The notes: a model not told the origin generated them from the sequence alone. A DNA stretch of 64,000 nt from SVEL01 sp045126215 (GCA_045126215.1 JBGVOD010000006.1:85128-149127); one strand, 5' to 3'; shown: positions 1 through 8,289, counted from the first letter of the stretch. Translations and numbers: made by a program.

Positions 1-362
1 GTATTACATACAAAGAAGATAAATATCATTTCACGAGAGTAGTCTACCTGTCTAAATACGTAAAGTACCGTTAAGTAGATGAGCACACCCATAATGTTTG
101 CCTTGATAATATTTCCTATTTCAAGACGACGTCCCTGTACCCGCTTTGGCGTATACAAATGAAAAGCCACATACAGCACAAGATATCCAGGCACAATAAA
201 ATAAAGTGCCTTCATATATTCTGCCCGTGATAATGTCCTTGTTCCATCAAAAAATACCGTATTAAATTTTAAATACCATGCCTCAATATATGAAAGTGCA
301 AAAAGCACCATATCGAGGACCAAATGTAATCTATTTAAAAATTTTTGGTTATCTTTAATCAT
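1..362 (-). CDS. Polyprenyl-phosphate sugar phosphotransferase, N-terminal part (runs off left edge)
   Basis: Partial gene: an ATG at 360-362 opens a frame that stays open to the window edge (about 120 codons). The translation has a short cytoplasmic start, then membrane segments around residues 11-25 and 50-68 (VPGYLVLYVAFHLY) and two more before the edge. This matches the multi-spanning N-terminal region of WbaP/EpsL-type initiating sugar transferases that load a hexose-1-phosphate onto undecaprenyl phosphate. The catalytic C-terminal domain lies outside the window, so the assignment rests on the membrane pattern and the polysaccharide context. It sits downstream of two glycosyltransferase genes on the same strand. 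It would be a second initiating transferase beside the one near 55-56.7 kb. Confidence 0.6.
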   Translation of the reverse strand, partial: MIKDNQKFLNRLHLVLDMVLFALSYIEAWYLKFNTVFFDGTRTLSRAEYMKALYFIVPGYLVLYVAFHLYTPKRVQGRRLEIGNIIKANIMGVLIYLTVLYVFRQVDYSREMIFIFFVCN

Positions 363-395
363 GATTTACCTTTTCCTCCCCTTTAGGTAATAATA

Positions 396-1295
396 CTACC
401 TGAGGCGTATTTTATCAACAAATTTTCTCTCGATTAAACCAATTCTCGCCATTATATTAAATAAAAGCATCTTAACTTTTGGTATTTTTAAGTACTTTCT
501 ATAGTATATTCTTCTACTATCATTAAGCATTTTATACCTTTGTGAGACACCTCTATATACCTTTCCAATTGTTGCATTATGGGCATGTATATATGATAAA
601 TTATTTACTAATAACTCTTTATATCCCTTTTGTCTAAGCTTATATGATAATATGTTTTCTTCGCAATAAAGAAAAGTATCTTCATCAAAGAAACCTACAC
701 TTTCAAATGCTGCAAAATCTGCCATGAACATTGAACCATTGATTACATCAACATAAGATACCTCTGAGTTTAATTCCTTTTCTCTATAAAGCTTTTTATC
801 CAGCTTAAAAATTTTATTTGTAACTATCATACATGACAGCCCATCTCTTATTATTCCCTGTCTCTTCCATGCAGACGCGGACACATTTCCATCAGACATT
901 ATCATCTTAGGGGCAATGATTGCAACATCCTTATGCTCTTCCATTTTAAGACCAATCTCTTTTATCGTATCCGCCGATATAATAATATCAGGGTTACATA
1001 TTATTACCTTGCTGACCTTCATATGCTCTTTGATATATCTAAGTCCTTCATTATTACCGGCTCCGTACCCTATATTACTTTCATTCCTTATAAATATACA
1101 TGCATTCTCATAGATACTTTTAAGAATTTCATAAGAACCATCTGTCGATGCATTATCCACAAATATCAGTTCAACGCTATCTTTAAGTGCAGGTTTTAGC
1201 TCTTCAATATATCTTCTTAGAAATGCATTTGCAGTATCAAAATCATTATAATTAAGAACTACTATTGGTATCATAAAATTTTCTTCTTTAATCAT
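396..1295 (-). CDS. Family 2 glycosyltransferase (rhamnosyltransferase-like)
   Basis: Cytoplasmic GT2 (GT-A fold) enzyme of about 299 residues. The N-terminus IPIVVLNYNDFD and the following FVDNASTDGS are the usual nucleotide-sugar binding elements, CNPDIIIS supplies the metal-binding DxD-like region, and a GFFDEDTFLYCEE segment is the typical acceptor/catalytic region of rhamnosyltransferase-like GT2 proteins. It probably adds one sugar of the repeat unit; the donor cannot be read from sequence. It lies 47 bases downstream of another glycosyltransferase gene. The start is ambiguous: Met1 and Met8 (just before the conserved strand) are both possible and neither has a strong ribosome binding site. 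Confidence 0.85.
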   Translation of the reverse strand: MIKEENFMIPIVVLNYNDFDTANAFLRRYIEELKPALKDSVELIFVDNASTDGSYEILKSIYENACIFIRNESNIGYGAGNNEGLRYIKEHMKVSKVIICNPDIIISADTIKEIGLKMEEHKDVAIIAPKMIMSDGNVSASAWKRQGIIRDGLSCMIVTNKIFKLDKKLYREKELNSEVSYVDVINGSMFMADFAAFESVGFFDEDTFLYCEENILSYKLRQKGYKELLVNNLSYIHAHNATIGKVYRGVSQRYKMLNDSRRIYYRKYLKIPKVKMLLFNIMARIGLIERKFVDKIRLR

Positions 1296-1342
1296 ATTCT
1301 TTAATCTTCTTTAATTATATTCTTTATTCTTCTTTGAAGATA

Positions 1343-2458
1343 TCATTTAAAAACACTTTCAAATACTTTTAAATACTGTGAAGCAACATATGATTTCTCA
1401 TATTCAGGGAAATCTATTACTCTCTTTTCTGTACCTTTGATACTTTTTAACTTTTCAATCCACTCGCTAACATCAAAAGGATCATCAACATATACTGCCT
1501 TACCTTTTGATACCTCTGGTATACTTGTACACTTGGTCGTAACTACTCTTGAACCAAGCATAAGTCCCTCTACAACAGGCATCCCAAATCCCTCAAAAAT
1601 ACTTGGGAATAAAAATGCATATGACTTTTCAAACAACGTATTTCTATCTTCGTTTGAAATAAATCCAGCCATAATACAATTCTCTTTTAAATTATGTGTA
1701 TTTATATAGTCGACTATTCTATTTTCATCACTTTCAGAAATACCAGCTATAATAAGTTTCTTTGGCAAATCAATATCTTCTTCTTTTATTTTCTCCATAA
1801 CCTTAAGTGCAGTCATAACATTCTTGTGCTTAAGCATAGAGCACAAAGTGAACATAAACTCGTCTTCTCCCACACCATACTTTTCCCTTATTATATCAAA
1901 CGGTGTCTTCTTCTGATCAGTGACAATAGGATTAAGTATAACTCTTACATCAGTATCTTCTCTTCCAAAATTATCCAGAATATCTTTCTTAACCCACTCT
2001 GATATTGCAACGATACAATCAGATGTTTTAACAGTTCTCTTCCAACAATACATCATCCATGCCCTTCGCATTTTTGTGAAATATTCCGGAAAATGGAGCT
2101 GTTGCAAGTCATGTATTGTTGTTACATATTTAACCTTTTTGCATCTTCTAAGAGGCTTACAATAAACAGGCGTAAAACAATACTTTATCCCCTTCTTGAT
2201 TAGCAATTTATTAAAATGTCTATTCTGCCATAAAATTCTCTTGCTTACAGAAAATGCCTCTATATCGCATATTTCCATAGAAAATCTCTTATCCTCAAGA
2301 TAATGTTCAAATGTTTTTGCATTATCCTTCGCAGTAAATAAGACGTACTCATTTATATCTGGCAACGCCATAAAACCATCAAGTAAATTTCTGATGTACG
2401 ACTCAATACCTCCATTATGTTTAGGTTTTACCCATAACAAATCTATTGCAAACTTCAT
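1343..2458 (-). CDS. Family 4 glycosyltransferase
   Basis: GT-B fold retaining glycosyltransferase of 371 residues, normal family length. The N-terminal half has the WVKPKHNGGIESYIRNLL loop typical of GT4 acceptor domains. The C-terminal half has a nucleotide-sugar site with FPSIFEGFGMPVVEGL (E-x7-E motif) followed by GSRVVTTKCTSIPEV. It is predicted to transfer a hexose during assembly of a surface polysaccharide on the inner face of the membrane. The start ATG is preceded by GAAGGATATAAT. It begins its transcription unit after a gap of more than 600 bases filled by a repeat array. Confidence 0.88.
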   Translation of the reverse strand: MKFAIDLLWVKPKHNGGIESYIRNLLDGFMALPDINEYVLFTAKDNAKTFEHYLEDKRFSMEICDIEAFSVSKRILWQNRHFNKLLIKKGIKYCFTPVYCKPLRRCKKVKYVTTIHDLQQLHFPEYFTKMRRAWMMYCWKRTVKTSDCIVAISEWVKKDILDNFGREDTDVRVILNPIVTDQKKTPFDIIREKYGVGEDEFMFTLCSMLKHKNVMTALKVMEKIKEEDIDLPKKLIIAGISESDENRIVDYINTHNLKENCIMAGFISNEDRNTLFEKSYAFLFPSIFEGFGMPVVEGLMLGSRVVTTKCTSIPEVSKGKAVYVDDPFDVSEWIEKLKSIKGTEKRVIDFPEYEKSYVASQYLKVFESVFK

Positions 2459-2581
2459 ATTATATCCTTCTAGTATATATTTAAAATTACTTCTATTTGG
2501 CAGTGCCTACATATTTTTCCAAATATGCAAGCAAATTATACTAGCATTTTACAGACATGTCAAATAGTGGGTGATATATGC

Positions 2582-3025
2582 GGACGTCAAGCTAGGTGGC
2601 GCTGGAATTTACGGTCTAGAATGAGCAAATCTAGATATAAACCGTAAATTCATTTGAAATCAAGTTAAATCTAGCTTGGCGTTGGTGAAATTTACGGTCT
2701 AGAATGAACAAATCTAGAAAATAAACCGTAAATTCATTTGAAATCAAGTTAAATCTAGCTTGGCGTTGGTGGAATTTACGGTCTAAAATGAGCAAATCTA
2801 GAAAATAAACCGTAAATTCATCAAGTAACAAGATAAATCTAGCTTGGTGTTGGTGAAATTTACGGTCTAGAATGAACAAATCTAGATATAAACCGTAAAT
2901 TCATCAAGTAACAAGATAAATCTAGCTTGGCGTCGCTGGAATTTACGGTTTGAAATGTGTAAATCAAGAAACAAACCGTAAATTCTGGAAGAATCAAGAT
3001 AACTCAAGAAATAAGCCGTAAAAGC
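2582..3025. repeat. Tandem array of about 84-bp units, each a long hairpin
   Basis: Five consecutive units begin near 2609, 2687, 2771, 2855 and 2938 with a period of 78-84 bases. Each unit contains AATTTACGGT, then TCTAGA, a 9-base loop, TCTAGA again and ACCGTAAATT. It can therefore fold into a long stem, and units are joined by a conserved linker containing TCTAGCTTGGCG. The units decay to the right, where only half arms remain near 2995-3030. An open frame with an 84-base (28-codon) period crosses the array but has no ribosome binding site. The array fills the 660-base gap between a glycosyltransferase gene and a broken regulator gene. A diverged single copy occurs near 61.3 kb. Confidence 0.9.
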
Positions 3026-3119
3026 GGCAGTCAACCAGTGGTGGAATATCAGAAAATCAACCATCAGTGCATATACAAATGTGCAAGTAAATGATATTGT
3101 AATGTCAGGAGGTGCGAAA

Positions 3120-3322
3120 ATGAATCAAGAAATGATTGGCAAATTTATAGCCGAATGTAGAAAAGAAAAACATCTTACACAGAATCAGTTAGCAGAAAAA
3201 CTTGGCATTACAAATCGTGCAGTTTCAAAATGGGAAGACTAATCTTCCCACTAATAAAACTTGGTACCACAATACTTTTTATAATTGGACTATTGTATGC
3301 CTATCTTGTGTATTTAGCTTAA
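3120..3322 (+). pseudogene. XRE-family HTH regulator with internal deletion
   Basis: A GGAGGTGCGAAAA ribosome binding site leads to an ATG at 3120 and a 40-codon frame ending at 3242. The product is a near-complete XRE helix-turn-helix (FIAECRKEKHLTQNQLAEKL, then AVSKWED) that stops where the family normally continues with a GRGLPD-like stretch. Just downstream, in another frame (3245-3322), LIKLGTTILFIIGLLYAYLV reads like the C-terminal membrane anchor of the larger membrane-bound XRE regulators common in Clostridia. The middle of the gene (perhaps 100 or more codons) is missing, so it is probably a relic. A short HTH peptide could still be translated. It is on the opposite strand to its neighbours. 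Confidence 0.72.
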
Positions 3323-3461
3323 TTTCTTTTTGGCAGATAAGTATTCACGAATGTTAAAGACTGTTACATCATTCCTCATTTATGTTATACTGTCAATAAC
3401 TATTTTTTCAACATTATTTTTATATTTGTTCTTTTTCCCAAAATATACATTTTACTGTATC

Positions 3462-6026
3462 CTAAATATGAGTTACAATCACTTCAACTTTTCCTTCAAT
3501 ACATATCTCTCCATCTGTAGCAGGCATAAAATAGCTTTCACCGGCACAAATATCAAAAGAATTCACACCATCTGAAATGTGACCATTTCCACTTAAGATA
3601 ATAAATGACTTAAATGATGAAGTATCTATAGAAATATCTGTCTTATTCTTTATCATATAGTAATCGCATTGAAAATATTTACACCTTGCTATTACCTTTC
3701 TAAGAAAATCTTCTGTTTCTTCTACATCATTATCAGCCTTTGAATTATTTTCGAAAACTACATCATTGTCGGTTTTCGCTTTTTTCTCAAATACCTCATC
3801 ATTGTCAGTTTTTGCATTATTTCCAAATGCTATATCATTTTTTTCAAGAACTGCATCATTATCATTCTTTGTATTATTCTCAAACACCACATCATTATCA
3901 GCTTTTGCACGGTTTTCAAACACTGCCAATGCCTTATCTAAATGAAGTTCTCTGGTATTTCCATACTTATCCATTCTGTCATAATCGTATAATCTGTATG
4001 TACAGTTTGAATTTTGTTGAATTTCAAGAATCATAATACCTGCGCCAATTGCATGAATTGTGCCGGCTTCGACGAATATCACATCGCCTTTTTTTACTTT
4101 GACTTTGTTTAACACATTTTCAATTGTATTATTCTCAACCATTCTCTTTAATTCATCTGCACTTATTGCTTTCTTAAGCCCCCAATATATATACGAATTT
4201 TCCTCGCAATCCATTACATACCATAATTCATTTTTTCCAAGTTCGTTCTCATATTTCAATGCATATTCATCATCAGGGTGTATCTGTATAGACAAATCTT
4301 CTTTTGCATCAATGATTTTGATTAATATAGGGAATCTATCAAGTCCATCTGCCTTCCATCCTAGAGCTTTCTTACCATTTTCCCTAAGATAATCATTGAA
4401 GGTTCTTCCTTTAAACTCGCCACTGGCAACAATACTTGGTCCAGACTCATGTGCTGAAAGTTCCCAACTTTCAGCTATTCTATCATAATCGCAGTTCTTA
4501 CCATATATATCTCTAAGCTTTGTTCCTCCCCAGATATAATCCTTATACGCAGGCGAAAGCTTAATAAGAGACTTATTTATCTCTCTTTTTATGTCTCCAT
4601 CTATTTGTCTTCTAATAATATCTGACTCATCAATTGACTCATCCTCATCAATACTTGTCTCGATAAAAACCACGTCTTTATTCGTATTATTCGCAAGCAT
4701 GTGAAGGACATTATCTGCTGCACCAATACTCATTCCACGCCTGAGTACATGAGTCTGATTATCTAAAAGTACTGTAAGTTCTCCATCTAAAACAGCCCAC
4801 TGCTCACTTCTCTTTGAATGCACATGTGGAAATATACTCATTCCGCCAAACAAAACTACTTTTCTCACATAATAATTATGCGCCTTTGTAAGAGTCTCTC
4901 TGTATCCCCATGTTCTGTATACAATGCTCCCCCTTTCAAAGAATCTTGTATACGATGTATTTTCAGAAGCAGATGATGCTTTTTCATCATTAGACTCTGT
5001 CGCTTTTTCAATTATTCCCTTTATTTCTTCCGCATTTTCCTTCTTAGATACATATATTGCATCCTTCGTATTTACAACATATAAATCATCAAGCTTATTT
5101 CCAACAACTATCTTATCTGTATCCTGATTGATAATAGTAGTATTATTGCAATCCTCTTTAATAATATTTCTGCTATATCCATACAACGAATAATCCCTAA
5201 AAACATCAAAAGACGCCACCTCAGACCATTTGAAAGATGGATATACTATATGCTTTCTATATGTACTTGCAGAATCAGAATACAACATTTCTTCAATGCT
5301 CATTGAAGGAAGCTCCCCTAGAAGTTCACTGTAAATATATATATTTCTTGATGCTGTATTCATATTAGCTACAATCCTTCTACAGGTTTCATAGTAATCC
5401 TTGTATCTTAATTTTATATCATTAAGCAAATCGCCCACCTGACACATAAACATACCTGTATTAACATATATATGTGTTCTTTCGCTCTTGCAATCACTTT
5501 CGCTATTACAGTCACTTTCATATTCGCTAACTGTGTTATATTTTGCTACTTTTTCTAATCTTCCGTTTTCATCTGTAAAAAAGTAATGGTAATTGCTCTT
5601 GAATTCATCCTTCTTTGCACCAAATGCCACAAGTTCACCATTCTTCACTAAATCTTTCGCCTTTATAACCTCTGTCTGATATGTATTTCCATCAACAAAA
5701 TGATCCGAATTAAGCACATATATCATTTCTGACGGATTAAGGCTCATACATGCCAAAACAACCGGAAGTGCCGTTCCTTTTGCAATAGTTTCATAAAAAC
5801 ATCTATATTTCAATCCCTGAAATACTTCCATCTGACCATCAATAATAAAACTGTGATTTGCATTTGCCATAATGAAAAATTCATCACAAATGGGCATATT
5901 TCTACCGACGGTCTCTTGCAAAAGAGATCGCTCCTCTTTGATATTCATAAATTGCTTTGGATACTCTCTTCTTGAGAGTGGCCACATCTTATCGCCGGTA
6001 CCACCAGCCAGAATTATACATTTCAT
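3462..6026 (-). CDS. Mannose-1-phosphate guanylyltransferase / cupin / mannose-6-phosphate isomerase fusion
   Basis: Cytoplasmic enzyme of about 854 residues making GDP-mannose. The N-terminal half is a ManC/AlgA-type nucleotidyltransferase (CIILAGGTGDKMWPLSRREY, PKQF) followed by a cupin (FPHVHSKRSEQWAVLDGELT), as in type II bifunctional enzymes. The C-terminal half is a complete type I phosphomannose isomerase, with YIWGGTKLRDIYGK, SIQIHPDD, VKKGDVIFVEAGTIHAIG and TYRLYDYDRMDKYGNTRELH. An acidic, Asn-rich tandem repeat of about 11 residues per unit separates the isomerase core from its last cupin-like domain. The start is taken at 6026, where CIILAGG begins and AGG precedes the ATG; the frame is open further upstream but has no ribosome binding site. 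Confidence 0.85.
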   Translation of the reverse strand: MKCIILAGGTGDKMWPLSRREYPKQFMNIKEERSLLQETVGRNMPICDEFFIMANANHSFIIDGQMEVFQGLKYRCFYETIAKGTALPVVLACMSLNPSEMIYVLNSDHFVDGNTYQTEVIKAKDLVKNGELVAFGAKKDEFKSNYHYFFTDENGRLEKVAKYNTVSEYESDCNSESDCKSERTHIYVNTGMFMCQVGDLLNDIKLRYKDYYETCRRIVANMNTASRNIYIYSELLGELPSMSIEEMLYSDSASTYRKHIVYPSFKWSEVASFDVFRDYSLYGYSRNIIKEDCNNTTIINQDTDKIVVGNKLDDLYVVNTKDAIYVSKKENAEEIKGIIEKATESNDEKASSASENTSYTRFFERGSIVYRTWGYRETLTKAHNYYVRKVVLFGGMSIFPHVHSKRSEQWAVLDGELTVLLDNQTHVLRRGMSIGAADNVLHMLANNTNKDVVFIETSIDEDESIDESDIIRRQIDGDIKREINKSLIKLSPAYKDYIWGGTKLRDIYGKNCDYDRIAESWELSAHESGPSIVASGEFKGRTFNDYLRENGKKALGWKADGLDRFPILIKIIDAKEDLSIQIHPDDEYALKYENELGKNELWYVMDCEENSYIYWGLKKAISADELKRMVENNTIENVLNKVKVKKGDVIFVEAGTIHAIGAGIMILEIQQNSNCTYRLYDYDRMDKYGNTRELHLDKALAVFENRAKADNDVVFENNTKNDNDAVLEKNDIAFGNNAKTDNDEVFEKKAKTDNDVVFENNSKADNDVEETEDFLRKVIARCKYFQCDYYMIKNKTDISIDTSSFKSFIILSGNGHISDGVNSFDICAGESYFMPATDGEICIEGKVEVIVTHI
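3727..3925 (-). repeat. In-frame tandem repeat inside the GDP-mannose fusion gene
   Basis: Four to five imperfect units of about 33 bases encode variations of VVFENNxKxDND. They lie between the isomerase core and its C-terminal domain, where related isomerases have only a short loop. All units keep the reading frame, so copy-number change by slippage would lengthen or shorten a linker without breaking the enzyme. Confidence 0.75.
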
Positions 6027-6118
6027 TTCATTACCTGTTCTTATATTTATATATGTTTCTTTATTTTTAGCTTGATTTTGCTTGAATGCCAAATATTAAG
6101 AATTAAATACATATATTG

Positions 6119-6400
6119 CTAATTTTCGCCATAAAATGCATTTTCACTATACTTCGTCCATTTCAAATACATATCTTTATAATTATCTTTTATGAACGCT
6201 TGTATCTTTAATATTTCCCTATCATTTAAAATTCCTTTATTTTGAATAATTGTATCTCCATTATCCTTTACAAAAAATTTTGCTGAACCAGATTCTGTCA
6301 TTTTTCTATCACTTGCGTGAACATGCATGCACTCAACAACGCAAAATGAAGTGAAATAAAGATAATATCCTGCTACTTTAAATTCATAATACTTTGGCAT
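6119..6400 (-). CDS. Small DUF4160-like protein
   Basis: Product of about 93 residues beginning MPKYYEFKVAGYYLYFTS, with HVHASDR, KFFVKDNGDT, ILNDREILKIQAFIKDNY. This matches the pattern I associate with DUF4160 proteins, which often sit in small two- or three-gene cassettes and are suspected toxin-antitoxin partners; no activity is established here. The ATG at 6400 follows GGAGGATTGATA, and the upstream gene's stop TGA overlaps this site, so the genes are translationally coupled. It is the last of three coupled small genes placed between two GDP-mannose genes. Confidence 0.6.
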   Translation of the reverse strand: MPKYYEFKVAGYYLYFTSFCVVECMHVHASDRKMTESGSAKFFVKDNGDTIIQNKGILNDREILKIQAFIKDNYKDMYLKWTKYSENAFYGEN

Positions 6401-6402
6401 TA

Positions 6403-6624
6403 TCAATCCTCCATATACTTTTTATTTTTTTCAAAGTAATCCTTTACTATCTGAATTTCAATATCATCCATAGTTGTTTCTAATGTATCACCTTTCAAAG
6501 ATAATACAAGCGCGTGATTCGGACTATTAAGATTTAATATTCTATATCCCTCGCAACATTTTGTAAATGCATATCCATTTACAATTAAATCTGCTTCATC
6601 TGCTATCTTAACTACATCAGGCAT
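6403..6624 (-). CDS. Small protein of unknown function, middle gene of a three-gene cassette
   Basis: Product of 73 residues with no family that I recognise with confidence. It has a compact mixed alpha/beta look (DLIVNGYAFTKCCEGYRILN, then an acidic C-terminus IQIVKDYFEKNKKYMED) and no membrane segment or signal peptide. A perfect AAGGAGGTG ribosome binding site precedes the ATG. Its start overlaps the end of the upstream small gene and its end overlaps the ribosome binding site of the DUF4160-like gene, so the three are very likely one translation unit. The tight coupling suggests that the products act together; what they do is unknown. Confidence 0.6.
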   Translation of the reverse strand: MPDVVKIADEADLIVNGYAFTKCCEGYRILNLNSPNHALVLSLKGDTLETTMDDIEIQIVKDYFEKNKKYMED

Positions 6625-6886
6625 TTAAAATTTTCACCTCCTTAATTGGCTTTAAAAATATTTCTGGTGAAATATATAATTTTTCCAAAATAGGAATCAA
6701 ATCAATATATTCTTCTTCACACTCATCATTATGGCGATACTTTGCCATAACAACAAGATATCCGTTATTCCACTCTTTAACAGTAATATACCTTTCCAAC
6801 GAATATGGTGCCTTAAATCTTATAACATAATCTCCATACTTGAAAACTGTAAACTTCTCATCATTACTTAAAGTCGCATAATCCAT
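6617..6886 (-). CDS. Small protein of unknown function, first gene of a three-gene cassette
   Basis: About 89 residues from the ATG at 6886, which has AAAGGATG nine bases upstream; a TTG-initiated version 14 residues longer is possible but less convincing. The sequence is soluble, rich in charged and aromatic residues (FTVFKYGDYVIRFKAPYSLE, YLVVMAKYRHNDE), with no recognised motif. Its last codons overlap the next gene by 8 bases. The cassette interrupts the pair of GDP-mannose genes and probably arrived as a unit. Confidence 0.55.
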   Translation of the reverse strand: MDYATLSNDEKFTVFKYGDYVIRFKAPYSLERYITVKEWNNGYLVVMAKYRHNDECEEEYIDLIPILEKLYISPEIFLKPIKEVKILNA

Positions 6887-7004
6887 ATCTTCACATCCTT
6901 TTGTCAAAGAAACAATATCTCTACTCAAGATAATAATATACCTTTTTCCCTATTTCAATAGGTTATTTTGACTTATATTTTTGTAACATCATACATTGTT
7001 GCGA

Positions 7005-7048
7005 TCATCTTCTATTAAAATAGAAGCTTCTTTTAGGAGCTTTCTTAC
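7005..7048 (-). terminator. Possible terminator after the second GDP-mannose gene
   Basis: On the minus strand an AAGCTCC/AGAAGCTT stem is followed by CTATTTTAATAG, which can also form a small hairpin with the arms CTTCTATT and AATAGAAG. It lies just past the stop of the guanylyltransferase gene and before the small-gene cassette. The U-run is short, so the call is tentative. Confidence 0.35.
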
Positions 7049-7062
7049 CATTTTTATTTCTC

Positions 7063-8289
7063 CTACAAGAATTCTTCCTTGCCCTCTTCAGCAAGCTTTT
7101 CAACTATTTTTTTTACATCTTGTACTCTATCTTTCTTACATACAAGTACAGTATCGTCTGTTTCAACAACAACTATATTCTCAAGCTCTATTGTCGCAAT
7201 GAGTTTATTTTTTGCATAAACTATACAATCCTTAGTTTCAATTCCAATATGATTGCCTTGTATTATATTTCCGTTATCATCTGAATCATACATCACACCA
7301 AGATTATCAAAGCTTCCAACATCACTCCATCCAAATTCTGCTGGAATGACTACTACCTTATCAGACTGTTCCATAATACCATAGTCTATTGAAATACTTC
7401 TTATTCTCTTATATATTTCATCTATTTTTTTATTAATGTTTTCTCCTGCATCTAAGCTTTCTGCATCATATGCTTTTTCTATCTCTTTAAGATTATCGTA
7501 TATATCTGGGAGATACTTTCTAAACTCTTCTAAAATAACGGATGCCTTCCATACAAACATACCACTATTCCATGCATACTGACCACTCTCAAGATAGCTC
7601 TTTGCAGTTTCTAAATCCGGTTTTTCTTTAAATTCGATAACCTTATATTCTGATATTTCGTCCCTATCTTTTTGCTCAGTATTATCGCGCTTTCTAGAAT
7701 CATCGCATTTCCCGGTGTTATCACATTTCTCAGTATTATCACATTTCCTAGAATTATCGTATTTCCCGGAATTATCACATTTTTCAGTATTATCACACTT
7801 TCCAGAATTATCGTATTTTATATATCCGTATCCAGTAGATGGATATGTTGGTGAAATGCCCATTGTAACTAATTGATTAGACTCATCAGCTATTTGTATA
7901 GCTCTGCCTAGCGTTTTTGAAAAAGTCCCCTCATCTTTTATGAAATGATCTGCAGGGAACACACACATAATACCATCACCATATTTTTTTACAATGGTAA
8001 TAGCCGCAAATCCTACGCATGCTGCAGTATTTCTCGCAGCTGCCTCACATAAAATATGTGTAGAGTCTATACGCCCTTTTGTTGCTTCAATCATCTTTTC
8101 CTTTTGTGTGGCATTTGTAACGATAAATATGTCTTTTTTAGGTATCTGACATGTTATTCTGTCTATTGTTTCATTTATCATCAAATCTTTTCCACTAAGA
8201 TTTAAAAGTTGCTTTGGGGTTTCTTTTCTACTAAGCGGCCAAAATCTTGTACCACCACCACCAGCCATAATTACACCATATATCTTCAT
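7063..8289 (-). CDS. manC: Mannose-1-phosphate guanylyltransferase
   Basis: Makes GDP-mannose from GTP and mannose-1-phosphate in the cytoplasm. The 408-residue product has the nucleotidyltransferase signature YGVIMAGGGGTRFWPLSRKE with PKQLL, then CEAAARNTAA, FPADHFI, ISPTYPSTGYGYIKY, FKEKP and WNSGMFVW, all typical of the short (single-domain) ManC type. An Asn-Asp-Lys-Cys-rich hexapeptide repeat of eight units is inserted at residues 159-208, between GYGYIKY and the EYKVIEFKEKP strand, which are adjacent in ordinary relatives. GAGGTAAAT precedes the ATG. It is the second guanylyltransferase in 5 kb, so one may serve a dedicated polysaccharide. Confidence 0.9.
   Translation of the reverse strand: MKIYGVIMAGGGGTRFWPLSRKETPKQLLNLSGKDLMINETIDRITCQIPKKDIFIVTNATQKEKMIEATKGRIDSTHILCEAAARNTAACVGFAAITIVKKYGDGIMCVFPADHFIKDEGTFSKTLGRAIQIADESNQLVTMGISPTYPSTGYGYIKYDNSGKCDNTEKCDNSGKYDNSRKCDNTEKCDNTGKCDDSRKRDNTEQKDRDEISEYKVIEFKEKPDLETAKSYLESGQYAWNSGMFVWKASVILEEFRKYLPDIYDNLKEIEKAYDAESLDAGENINKKIDEIYKRIRSISIDYGIMEQSDKVVVIPAEFGWSDVGSFDNLGVMYDSDDNGNIIQGNHIGIETKDCIVYAKNKLIATIELENIVVVETDDTVLVCKKDRVQDVKKIVEKLAEEGKEEFL
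7666..7815 (-). repeat. 18-bp tandem repeat within manC
   Basis: Eight 18-base units encode DNSGKC, DNTEKC, DNSGKY, DNSRKC, DNTEKC, DNTGKC, DDSRKR and DNTEQK in succession. Units differ at a few third positions, so they are older than one slippage event, but their DNA identity is still obvious. The unit length is a multiple of three. Confidence 0.88.

Noticed and set aside
2631..2879. Open frame with a 28-codon repeated peptide across the hairpin array
   Set aside because: It exists because the 84-base unit is a multiple of three. There is no ribosome binding site, and the DNA symmetry explains the periodicity better than coding selection.
2582..3025. CRISPR array
   Set aside because: The units are about 84 bases, internally palindromic and almost entirely conserved, with no unique spacers of uniform length and no cas genes in the window.
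3330..3575. Plus-strand 81-codon frame after the broken regulator
   Set aside because: It lacks a ribosome binding site, overlaps the 3' end of the GDP-mannose fusion gene and reads as low-complexity Phe/Tyr/Ile-rich sequence.
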